This document shows, one piece after another, positions 10,401-21,689 of a stretch of 64,000 nucleotides of DNA. Within the stretch, counting starts at the first letter, position 1; each line of letters begins with the position of its first letter. The position numbers and the translations under genes were made by a program. Where the stretch lies: assembly GCF_026212465.1 (NCBI RefSeq), contig NC_080056.1:6666517-6730516 (forward strand). Reading direction: 5' to 3'. This DNA comes from Amaranthus tricolor. Lineage: Eukaryota > Streptophyta > Magnoliopsida > Caryophyllales > Amaranthaceae. The notes under the pieces are model-generated. The model was not told where the DNA came from. It saw only the letters and a list, made by a program, of their open reading frames with translations, and did not search any database.

Positions 10401-13400
10401 GGAAAATAGAGTTGATTTGATGAATATGTCAGATCTATTAATCTAAACATTTTCTAAGTAAACAGTCAATTTCACAAAAACCTAACCGTCAAATCTATGT
10501 TTGGCTCTAGGAACCTTAACAATCAACAATTGTAAAGTCTCAGAAAAAAATCACATCAGCAAGAGTGGAGGAGAAAAACACCTAAGAACAAAAATTGATA
10601 CGGATCAATGATGGGGGTATCCCATTTCTCGTCTTCATTTAGGAAAAGTGAAAAACATAGATTTAAAGAGAATTAGAGGTAAGGGCCACACGCCCCCAAA
10701 ATGTCTTCCAACCTTTATAATGATATGCCTCTAAATAGGTCTATAACTCTATAGCCAAACAAATCATAGCAAGCCTGACATGTCAAACAAACAAGACTGG
10801 ACTGCTGCCCCCCTCAGCCCAACCATGTAATTTTAAAATTAACATCAATGCGTCAGTTGTCGCTTATATACTCAAGAATTGGGAGAAACAGGCATTGAAG
10901 GAGTGTGCAGGGATGTTCAATGCAATAGAATCGAATTCAAAGGAATAAGGGAGGTTATCACTTGGGCAATTTCAAGCAATAGCACACTATCACCATCTCT
11001 TCAGATTCAGAAACAACAGTGAAAACTATAAGAAATCAATAAGCATGTTAATTAAGCCTGACCATTCATGCTCAGATGTTCAGCAACTTCCTCAGCCAGA
11101 CGGTGACTTACCAACAGCCAAACTCAAGTTTGAGTACATCTGACCACCCAAGTAACGGATGCATTAGCTGTTAGCAAGGAAAAGGGATGGTTGTATTTTG
11201 GGAAATTGTATTTTGCTTGCCCCTCGCTTGGGTAAAGTAAACAGCTAAGCCTGAATCAAATTATTGTTGTACTACGACTGCAAACTCTACTGCCGAAGTA
11301 GCGTCAACCAAAGGGAAAACACAAGTACTACCAGCTCCTAACTAGTCAATTTCAGATTATATGGACAATAGAAACATTTAGTTGACAGAATAGATGGGGA
11401 TATTAACCATTAATTTCCAGAACAATAAGTAGATTATCAGAATAATGAAACCATGGTTAGCACACATGAAAATAAAGTTCCCCCTTTGGATATACTTGTT
11501 CGGTTTACTCTCCAGCCCAAAATTATTCATCCCACATAACTCATTTAATCCAAACACAAGGACACAAAACATTAAGTCTTCTCTCCTCCATCCCTGCCTC
11601 TGTCCAAAAAAGAACCGCTCATAATGTTCTCAAAAGAACTACGAAAATTAAAGGGAAGAAAAAACCGAGTCAGAATACGTTATTACCATTTTCTTTGCAC
11701 AATAAGATTTTATATGGAATAGAGTATAGTGTTTGTTTGACCATGAGACTGTTTCTCCTTAATATGTCAAGAAGATTTTGATCCTCATCATCTGGGAACA
11801 AAATGGTCTTAAAGAAATTATAGCAACAAAGCTATTAAAAAAACTCCATCATCTTTAGATGAGAAAATTATGCAATAGAAGGATGGCCAAGTACAAAATT
11901 AAAAGACCGGGAGTCCTCTGAACATGTAGATAAGAAAAAAAAAGAATAAAGTCACTTCAAAGCCACATATATAATCACAAGAAGATAGGGATAGAGAAAA
12001 CCTAGTAAACTGCATAAAGTAATCAACAGTTTTCTCCATTTTCCAGCCTCCATACTCTCCGGCCCAAGGAGGAAGTGAATGATGGAACAGTGTCAGCATC
12101 ACCTTCATTCCATATGATCTGACCCTATGGATGATCCACTTATAGCGCTCCATGGCTGCAAAATTAACCTAAAAAGATGCACAAATGAGTACAATAAGAA
12201 AAGGTAATGCCAGTCAAATTTTTAGAAGACTGATTATGCATAAAAATTGCTGAGTGAAATCAAATACTTCCTTGAGGTATTACTTGCTACACTTTTTGTT
12301 TTGACACTATCCAATGCACTAGTTTGATCTCTAATAATTTAATTGCGCATTAATAAAAACTATACAAAGTTGATACTATAAAAAACACGCATTCACGAAT
12401 CAAACAAAATCATACATAATTATGTTTTTCTTGTACATAAAGAATAAAATTATAAAACAATATCGATTGATGAATAGTAGTTATTATGCTAGTGTAGCAA
12501 CTAATTTCAACCGGAGTTAGTAGTAAATAAACATTACTAGGGATCATATTCGTCCTAATACCGTAAGAGTTTAGACTTCAGAAATGAGAACATATGGAAA
12601 ATGCAGCAGACAGACAAGACCATGCAAAAGAGCATACAAGAATGCAGAACTTACAGCTTTATTTAATTCACCAGTTGGTTCTTTTGGCATGATTCTTGTC
12701 CAATCAACACCCATGCGAAAAACAGTGACACCGGTGTTTTTGGCAAGCTTAAGTTCGGTATCGGGATCAGACCAAAACCTTAGTCTCTCATGCCTGATAA
12801 ATTTCAATCATATAACATCCTTTTTCAAGATAATGCTTAATATCCCTATATTGAGCCTACTATATACAAACTCTGTTAAACCTATGTATCTTATATATAA
12901 TAACAGAAAACTTGTAGAGGCAAAAACATAACAACTTACGGTTGCGGAACATTGTGCCAGGCAGCCACATTATGGGTTAACTCACTAGTCAAAGATTGAT
13001 GTTCATCTGGTTCTTCAATGAACTTCTCAAATCCTCGTATCATTGCTTCCATAGCTACCTTGAGATTTTTCTTTTTCTTAGGCCTTTCTTTAGCTTCTGA
13101 AGATAAAGCTGGTTGAACGCCACCATCTCCAGCAGCTGAAGCTAAAAGACCATCAGTTGGTTGCTGCTCAGTAGATGTGGATTCTTCACAAGGCTTTTCT
13201 TTGGCAAATTGAAGCCAAGCATCATCAAGCCTATCTTCCACGTGAGCTGGTGCTGTTGCCAATCCAAAGAAGAACTGAACTTCCTCATCTGAAAAAATAT
13301 TTAGATTACAGATTAGTACAAACAAGCTAATTAATCCTTCGGGAAAGTTAAAAGAAACCATGCAATAACGATAGAAAAAGAACGAGTCACGGTGTAAAGA

Positions 13401-16400
13401 TTTTGATTTTACAAAAAAGAAAATATGTTCCACACAAAAGGAGTTTTGAGTGCTCATATAGTAGTCATATAATGGGTCTTGGCAAGTGGCAACTACTTAC
13501 TCTAAAGTATTCTAGGATATATGACATACAGATCCTATTCTTATCACTCAAAAAGATGATGCAGGAAAAAAATTGATAAGAAAATATATAAATAAATATA
13601 GAAAGTACACTTAAAAGACAAGATGTCTCGTCCATGAAACTAGTTACAAAATAACCCTCAATTCACTTCGATAAAGATCTCCCAAAGAACATTATTTAAA
13701 AATCCGAAAGCTTCCATTCATAAGGATAATAAAAGAATATTTTTCTCCTAGGAAAAATTGGTCCCTAAGAATACGACGATGCAGGAAAATTAAGTTCTGA
13801 TAAGTTTAAACATGCCGCTGAGCTCGAATAAGGTTAATAAACTATGAACAATTCAGATAAAGGTAACCAAATCAATTTTGTATCGAAACGGCTAAAATGT
13901 ATCCGAATAATTTCAAGTACCAATAGTTCAAAAACGAGTTCTCAGGTTAAAGAACAAGGTTGAAACAAATTCTGTGACCTGTTTCTCCTACAAGACTCAA
14001 GTTAATCATACAGCTAATTGTATTAGAGCTTAAAGGTCACTCAAATTGGGCTTCCACCTAAAAATTAATCATCTGCTACAAAAAATTTCACTTCTCAAAC
14101 TCCTTGTGCCTTCAGGGGATCTGTAAGATATTTAGCTGGACGTAGAGAGGAAGTAGAAATATTCAGGAGTCCAACTGTCGAGAGCCCTGTAATATAAAAA
14201 AATCCCCCTGAAATAGAAGAAATTCAAACTCAAATAGATACAGGTATCTAACACAAAGAATGCACCCCAAATGGATCCCTAAAAAGTAGCACAAGAGACA
14301 CAATCATACCCCACAAAACATCCAAAAACCCGTGACTTCATTTTGATACTCCATTACTCCTATACCTACTATATGAAGCCAACGAACAGTTGTACAGACA
14401 GATTATCTTTAAGAAATTATTTGTTTTTCCTTCCCAATCGCACGACTGAGACAAAAAAATTGAACAAAATCAAAGAAGAGTAACCACAACACAAATTAGG
14501 ATTCAAAAGACATTGTTATAAAACATTAAAAGCTACCTCATACACCATAGTGCAAAAAACGATGACCCTTCTCACAAAGGTGATGACTCAAGACATAAAT
14601 CTAACACACTTATAGGGATCTGATTCTTTATATTGTTATCGATCCTGCCATAAAAGCTCTCCATGTGAAAGTTGCATATAATCTTTTAGAAACAGTTTGC
14701 CATTAACATCTTCGTTTCATGCATATCTTTGCGGCAAAATCTCAATCTTACATTTATTTTTATGAACTCATTTTTTATGATCTAACCAAACAAATTCCTT
14801 ATTCTTATAAATGTCCCTCTATTAACATTCTTCCCAATTTAAATGCCATCATAATCATATTGTTAAACTAACAAAGAATCAAATTGGAACAAAAATGGGG
14901 AACAACTTATTTTTATGAATTACTCAAATATGTCATCGTTTTCAAGAACCCGCTAATGCTTATCTAAATACCTTTATAGAATTCTATTATTCATTCCACA
15001 AGAAAATCTCAGAAAGCTAATATCTAAACCTCAAAATAGGTATTAAACATCAGTGATGTCACACAACAAATTTTGTATACAACAACAATAATATAAAAGC
15101 CTTAAGTTTAAAATATGGGTCCACTACATGAACTTTGAGCAAACCTACCTAAGATATCGTTATTATATGATTTTGGAGACCTTATTCAGCCACATTATGA
15201 ATTAAATGTGGACTTAGTTGACCTTAATTGAAAGTGTTGTTATGACAAAAAGTATTAAGCTACACAACAACATTACATTACCCCAATATCATTAAATGGC
15301 TCCCACCTAAGATGAGGTTTGTGGGCCAATTTTATGCAACCTTATTGTTGTTACTTGTTAGTGATAATACTAACAAAGAAGTTGTTTCTGATCAACCCTT
15401 GGTAACAAACATCATGGGCAGGTTCACATAAATAACAAGTATTAAGCTAACGTAGATAAAACAAAATCTGTGAAGAAGACACCGACACACAGATCAGCCA
15501 ACTAAGCTGGCGGAGCAACATCTTACATCTGAGTTTACCATACAACCAACACCGTTAATGCTTAACATTTCTACTTTAACTCTTCATGGCCATTTGGAAT
15601 TTTCCTAACACATAAATTCAACAAAAGGTAGTTAATTATTCCATAAATTTCCAAATACCTTGATATGTCTTCGGGCTAGAACTATCAATTTAAACTTTTG
15701 ATTGAGTTTGTTTCTCGATATGTTATCAGAACACAGAAGATCTTGGTTTTGATTCTCATCAATTCCTTATTTCAAGTGAAGTATTTAGCCTGGTATGAAG
15801 ACATGGGTATCATCCACACCTATAGTCTATAAGGCACTCGTGTGAGAGGACGTGATATAGTTTATAACATTTTGGGACTATAATCATCACTATATGTTTA
15901 CAGTTTATTTAGTTATTTGATATCGTATCATAAGCCAATATGACAAAAGTTCACGAGTTCGAATCCCATTCAAATTCTTGTTACAAGAGGAATATTTAGC
16001 CTTTGGCATGCACATTTAGAGCCAAAAGATCTTATGTGAAGGGGTGTACTAAAGTATATAAAATATCATGAACTCCAAGTCGGTCACTTGATATATACTA
16101 CTTCTATTTCACAATTTCTAAATCGAAAATACCAACATAATTCCATCTCCCTGTTTTACTCAAGTATGTGACTTCTCCGCAAGTTATTCATCATACGAGA
16201 CTCAGCATATCATCAAAATATAAGAACGTAATCAAATTCTCGAAAATTTCACACACCTAATAAACCGTAACCTAAACTGCAAAATAACACTTCTCTGAAG
16301 TAGAAAGTACCACACAAAAACAATAAAATGGAGTAGAGAAAAAAGCGAGAACAACAAAAGTAAATCAAAAAAATTAAAAGCAGTGGTAAATAAACGATTA

Positions 16401-16580
16401 ACCTGAGGGGTTGACATTGAAAACAGCAAGATTATCAGCAGATTCGTCGATAGGTGAATCAATGGTGTGTAGATTTTTCTTGCGAAAACGAGAGAAAGAG
16501 AAAGTATTCGCTGCAATTGTCAATGATACCAATACTGCAGCTACCTTGGTCGCCGATACTAAGAGCTCAACAATGGCCAT
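7443..16580 (-). CDS. SFR2: SFR2-like galactolipid:galactolipid galactosyltransferase (GH1 family)
   Basis: SENSITIVE TO FREEZING 2 works at the chloroplast outer envelope, moving galactose between monogalactosyldiacylglycerols to make oligogalactolipids, which stabilises envelopes during freezing. Ten minus-strand exons: 16403-16580, 12940-13288, 12655-12793, 12002-12168, 9394-9615, 8763-8931, 8433-8666, 8185-8334, 7953-8082, 7443-7639. All are GT-AG and in phase, giving 644 aa against 622 in Arabidopsis. The hydrophobic N-terminus (MAIVELLVSATKVAAVLVSL) replaces a transit peptide. GH1 acid/base Glu is at about 296 (WVTFNEPH) and the nucleophile Glu at about 458 (PFIITENGVSDE). SFR2-type stretches include FFFGLATAPAHVEDRLDDAW and FRMGVDWTRIMP. 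The extra length is a low-complexity insert at about 90-140. Introns 1 (3.1 kb) and 5 (2.4 kb) are long; intron 1 holds a degenerate TRIM array. The gene looks intact. Confidence 0.96.
15650..16095 (+). mobile_element. Degenerate tandem TRIM array in SFR2 intron 1
   Basis: Three decayed LTR-like segments (about 15650-15720, 15853-15922, 16045-16095) alternate with two interiors. PBS-like sites follow the first two: TGTTATCAGAAC at 15721 and TCGTATCATAAGCC at 15923. Interior wording such as ATATTTAGCC, TGGTATGAAGACATG and CGTGTGAGAGGACG matches the TRIM at 21690-23486. LTR-interior-LTR-interior-LTR is the shape left by unequal recombination between TRIMs. Boundaries are approximate. Confidence 0.6.
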
Positions 16581-16695
16581 TCAACAATAGAGCAATAGAA
16601 TGATCAGAAAGAACAACGAACAGTAAGAGCCACTAATCTTTGTGGTTTTATCGACAACGGAATGGAATCATAACGGTTTTTATTCGGTTCTTTGC

Positions 16696-16703
16696 TATTT
16701 ATA
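16696..16703 (-). promoter_or_regulatory. Probable TATA box of SFR2
   Basis: TATAAATA on the minus strand, 116-123 bp upstream of the SFR2 ATG. The leader in between would be about 90 nt. Motif and spacing only. Confidence 0.45.
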
Positions 16704-16852
16704 GCCATGAATAATACTCCTTGGATTTCAATTATTGGCAAATGGTTAAATGGTTGCAATGACAAGTAAAAAATTTGAATTACTATCTCACATCTTTAAG
16801 ATTGGACCATAAAATATAGAAAAAAATTACATATATTAATTTAACATTTTCA

Positions 16853-17265
16853 CTATTTTTTTAGAATAATCTCACTTTTTGATTAACTATTAATAATCAA
16901 AATTTTAGAATATTTTTCTAGGGTAAACTCGGGTAACCGAATAACTTGTTATAATAGGTAATTTACAAAAAAAATTAAACTAAAAATTAATGTCAATTAG
17001 AGAAAAGTTTTTTAAATTTACATAAAAAATTCTAAATGATAAAAAAAAAACCAGAAAATTTTTTTTTATATCATTTATTAATAATTTTTTCGACATTTTA
17101 TTTTAATTATCTTTTTTTAAAAAATAAAACTTGCTATAGCAAGTCATTCGGTTATCGGATTTACTCTAGGTAAATACCTCTTAAAGTTTAAATTATTTAT
17201 GGTTAATAAATAGATGAGATTATTTTAGAAAAATCATAAAAAGGTTGGATTATTATATTGATAAT
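16853..17265. mobile_element. Foldback (inverted-repeat) element upstream of SFR2
   Basis: The left arm (AGAATAATCTCAC..., GGTAACCGAATAACTTG, TATAATAGGTAATTT) is answered by the right arm read in reverse (AAAATAATCTCATC..., GATAACCGAATGACTTGCTA). Arms of about 100-150 bp flank an A/T-rich centre. A diverged one-arm copy occurs at 58222-58460. No transposase and no clear target duplication were found, so the superfamily is undecided. Confidence 0.55.
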
Positions 17266-17584
17266 TTTACCTAAACTTTAATAAACTATCTTTAATTTAG
17301 TGATATGTTGCAAATATAAAGGGAGAAAAGAGATAAAGAGAGTAGTATTTTGTGAGTTTGTCGATATTGATATAATAATATTTTTTTTATTTGTAATATT
17401 TTCATTTTGAATAATGTTTTGACTTTTGGATTTTTTTAAATTTTTATGTACACATTTTTTTAGTTTTACAATTTTTGTAACAATTAGTTTTTTGAGAGAT
17501 CGTTTCTTATAGAGACAACTCACTCGACCCAAACCCTAACATTTTACAATTCAAAATAAAGAAAAACTTAAAACAAATGCGTGT

Positions 17585-17990
17585 TTTATAACCTGTTTTA
17601 ACCTATTTAAGTTGTTATTTTAACCAATTGAAGTTGGTATTTTAGCTTGAGTCGGTGTAACCTATTAAAGGTGGTATTTGGAGTTGGTGTTTTGACATAC
17701 TAAGTTGTTGTTTTAACCTATTGAAGTTAGTATTTTAACCTATTGAAGTTGTTATAACCTGTTGTAGTTGGTTTAACACCAACTTTAAAATATCAACTTC
17801 AACAGGTTAACATACCGACTTTAACAGGTTACAACACAAACTTTAATAAGTTAAAATATGAACTTAATTCATTAGGTTAAAACACCAACTAAATAAGTTA
17901 AACTATCAAATTCAATAGGTGAAAATACCAACTTATTTAATATGTTAAAATACAAACTTTAATAAGTTAAAATACCAACTTCAATAAATT
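17585..17990. repeat. Palindromic minisatellite
   Basis: Units around TTAACCTATTGAAGTTGGTA, 20-30 bp long, run head-to-tail from about 17590 to 17768. After a centre at GTTGGTTTAACACCAAC the same units run in the opposite orientation (ACTTCAACAGGTTAA, ACCAACTTCAATA) to about 17990. The whole is a large imperfect inverted repeat made of tandem units. Confidence 0.75.
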
Positions 17991-17991
17991 A

Positions 17992-18231
17992 CTCCCTATA
18001 ATTCACTGCTAATGTCCCATTTACTTTTTGGACACTATTCATCTCTTACTTTTAATTTGTGTTTTATTATTAATTTATAAGTTAAAACGTAGTCAAGTGA
18101 GATCTTGTTTGATTCGTCTCAATGCAAGGATTATTTATATCAACTTTCTATAATTTTTAATTATGCACAATTAGAGATATTAAAGATTAAATAAGTGTAT
18201 TGAATAGAGTGTATAAAGTAAATGGGAGGAG
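17992..18231. mobile_element. Stowaway-like MITE
   Basis: About 240 bp between TA dinucleotides, starting CTCCCTATAATTCAC with CCCATTTACTTT inside the left end, and ending AAAGTAAATGGGAGGAG. Its interior (GTCAAGTGAGATCTTGTTTG, then TTTTTAATTATGCACAATTA) is shared with the MITE at 24897-25407. It abuts the palindromic minisatellite. Confidence 0.6.
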
Positions 18232-19886
18232 TAAAATATAAACTTCAATAAAATATCGAGAGACAGAGGGATCATTGACATGTAGAGATGAAAGGTTCGA
18301 TTGTCACCTCTAGCAATAGATAAGAAAAGAAAAAGTCACTGAGTTAACCCATAATCACATTAAAAATATATTTTCTTTGTTTCAAATTACTTGCAATAAT
18401 TAGCTTTTTTACATAGTCTAATAAAATAAAATTTGATCCAAAATGCTGAAATAACACCACTATCCCCTATGATTTTGATCCAATTAATAATTAAATTAGT
18501 GTATTGACGAAATATAACAGAATGAAATAGGAGGAATATTAAGATATTAAAAATCTGCCAAAAAGGTTGAGATAGTCCTAAAAATAGGGGAAAAAAAGTA
18601 GAGTTAAAGAAAGAAAGATAAAGAACTATCTGAAGTATCTTTTAAGTACAAAATGGAAAGCTTAATTAATTGAAAAATGAAAAGTTTTATCAAAAATACA
18701 ATAATTTCACTCAACTTTTAAACTATTACTAGATGCCTAGGATATGATGATTGAACGTGTCGTAGTACAACTTCTATAATTCCCTAGGATATGAAAAGTT
18801 TTATCAAAAATAAAAAGGTGAAGTTTTTAGTAAATAACGGTTAAGTATAAAGTAAAAAAATTATTTTTAGATAGTAGGATTTGATAGGGTGAGAATTTTA
18901 TTATTTTAATTTATTTTTTTTGACTTTATTTATTTTATTATTATTTTTTTTGTTCTTTTATAGTGATTTAATCACGGTGATTAATTAGAAATTTTGTATA
19001 GAAAAGTAATCAATTATATACTCTCTATTATTTACAAATCTTATTTTGTTTTTGAAGCATGCAACTTAACATCTATAAATACATTTTAAAAAATAAAAAA
19101 AATTATTGAAATTCTATAGAAGAAAATAAATCTAAAAAAATTCCACATAGATAAATTTTAACTTATATATCATACAACATAACATTTATTACCATAATGT
19201 CATCAAGTGACCCACCTAGGTGGGTTTGAGAAATACGCTTCTCACCTTTTACAGAAATTCAAAATACATAGAAAATAAGATACATATAAATTCACCACAA
19301 TGAAGTATAAAACTATTCAAGTGGAAGTATATACTAGCACTATAATGCTTTTCCTCGAAATACTTTTTTTTTTTTTAAAGTACTAGTATATAAAGAAAAA
19401 AATATATTAAAAAAAAAGAAAAATTAAATAATAAAAAAAAATGATACTTAATTGAAATAAGATCATATTTTCATATGCAATAAAATTCCCACACATTATT
19501 ATTATCCAATCTAACAAGAAAATGAAACCAAAAAGACTCAAATTAAATTTAAAAAAGAAAATAAATTAATAGAATTAGATTTAATGGATTTGTCCACCTC
19601 TTTCAGAACCATTTGGTGGCTTTTTTGGCTTTCTGATTGCTAGTTTTGGCTTTATCCCTCTACTCTTCACTTTAATCTTATTCTGTTATTCATCAAAAAT
19701 CAATTTAGTTGAAATTGCAAGTCTAAAACCAAATAAAAAAAAATAATAATCATCTAATAAAAAGCTTAATAAATAAAGGAGAATTAGTGATGGAAGGCTT
19801 TTTATTTCATCGTTATGACAAGAAATTGATTCTCATCGACAAGTGATTATTTTTTCCCATTTTTATGTCTCAGCTGTACGTTAGAT
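18232..19886. other. Intergenic, AT-rich, no gene recognised
   Basis: Very AT-rich with homopolymer runs; no open frame of note and no transposon ends that I could pair. The CACCTAGGTGGG motif near 19210 is a short palindrome of unknown meaning. Confidence 0.4.
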
Positions 19887-21551
19887 TAGGGCTGGCAAAA
19901 GCTGACCCGACCTGCTAACCTGATCTGAAACCGACCCGAAATTTGCGGGTTTGGGTTTAGATTTTTGACCCAATTAATTAAATGGGTCAACCCGACCTGA
20001 TCTGTTTATTAAATGGGTTAGGTTCAGGTTGAATATTTAAACCCGAAAAAAACCTGTTTAACCCATTTATTAAATGGGTCAATCAGGTCAGGTCGACCCA
20101 TATTTAACCCATTTAACCCATTATACTAGATGAGTGATGACACATTTATTAAATGGAATCACAGCCGTTGGATTTTGTTTGGCCTTGATCTAACCGTTGA
20201 TTAATTTCCTATATAAACTAACCCTACCCACTCCTAACCCTAATCTCTTTCTTTACCCGTTCATTGCCCTTTCCCCCGCTCTCTCTCATTCTCTCTTTCT
20301 CTAACCAATCTCAGAAAACTCAAACTCTTTGGCTTTGTTTGTGATTTCAATTCTTTGGCTTTGAATCTGATTTCATTTCTTTGGTTTTCTTTCACTATAT
20401 TTGACGAAAAGAGGGATTAGATCTGGTTTCGTTTCTGATCTTTGGTTTTGTATTGCTTTACATCTGGGTTTTCCGAAATTTCTCTAGTTTATTTTAATTT
20501 GATTATGATTTTGATTATGTTATTTTTTTGATTTTGTTTTTGGTTTGTTTTAAATTCCGAAAAGGAGGATCTGGTTCTAGTAGTTGATGAGATCTGTTTT
20601 GATTAATGATTCTCTTGCATGTTCTTATTTTGATATTTTTCGAATTTGTTGGGGTTTCATTTTTACTAAACTGGTAATTTGCATCTTGTTTTTTATTTCA
20701 TTTTTCTGTTTCATTTTTATTGATTTTTTCGATTTTTTCGATTTTTTTGTTTGTGTTATGTTTACTCCATTTTTCTTTATGTTTTGCAAGATTCATATTT
20801 TCTGTTTCATTTTCTGGGCTTGTTGCTTCATCAATTTTTATTTTACTGTAATCTTTGTGTAATCTGTGTTAATACTGTGTTGATTTTGATTTTGTTTTAC
20901 TAAACTGGTAATATTTTCTGTTTTGATTTTGATTTTACTCCATTTTTCTTTATTTACTCTATTTTTTGGTTTTCTGAGTGTTGCTTGCTGCTTCTCTGTG
21001 CTTGCTGCTTGCTGCTTCTGTGCGACTTTTTTTTCTATTTACTCTATTTTTTTCTGATTTGGATTGTGTTCGATTTTTCAGATTTTTCAGTTCAATCTTC
21101 CTGATCTTCAATTCAAGCTTGTACTGTGTTCGATTTTCAACTCCATTAATGGATGAAAGTATGTTTACTGTGTTCCATTAATGGATGAAGCTTGTAATGT
21201 TTTACAGTGTTAGCCATAAATTAGTTTTTATGTTGTAATTTTGTAACATTGTAATTTTGTAATATTGTAATTTTTATGTTGTAATTTTGTAATATTGTAA
21301 TTTTGTAATATTGTAATTTTTGGGTCAAATGGGTCAAATGACCTGAATTATATAGGTTCAATGACCTGAAAAAAAAAAAGCAGGTTAAATGGGTCATTAG
21401 CAGGTTGACCCGACCTGTAACAGATCAGGTCGGGGTTTCAATTTTTGACCCATTTAATTAAATGGGTCAGGTTCAGGTCAAGGGTCTGTTGACCCATTTA
21501 TATATGACCCGAACCTGAAAACGACCCAACCCGACCTGTTTGACACCCCTA
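19887..21551 (+). mobile_element. Non-autonomous hAT transposon (1665 bp) with 8-bp target duplication
   Basis: The right end reads, on the minus strand, TAGGGGTGTCAAA, a typical hAT terminus; the left end is TAGGGCTGGCAAA. The two sides carry a perfect 8-bp duplication, CGTTAGAT (19879-19886 and 21552-21559). About 200-250 bp at each end are packed with AAATGGGTCA, GGTCAGGT and GACCCGAC motifs in both orientations, as expected of subterminal transposase-binding repeats. The interior starts like a gene: CTATATAAACTAACCC near 20210 (TATA box), then a CT-rich leader with CCTAACCCTAA and a T-rich, intron-like stretch. No transposase coding region follows, so it is probably an internal deletion derivative that kept the promoter of its parent. 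Confidence 0.85.
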
Positions 21552-21689
21552 CGTTAGATTGTGTTTGAAAACAGCTAATTTATTTTAAAATTAAATCACA
21601 AATAATGAATTTGAGAATGACAAAATCCATGAAGTCATTATCGAAAATTATGGTAGAATTGATTAAAATTTTTATTTTTTTGGAAACAC

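Noticed and set aside
12584..12931. 115-codon plus-strand open frame
   Set aside because: Antisense to SFR2 exon 3 and neighbouring intron; no motif.
20584..20862. 92-codon open frame rich in Phe/Ile on the plus strand
   Set aside because: It is T-rich intron-like DNA inside the hAT element; the composition explains the open frame and no domain is recognisable.
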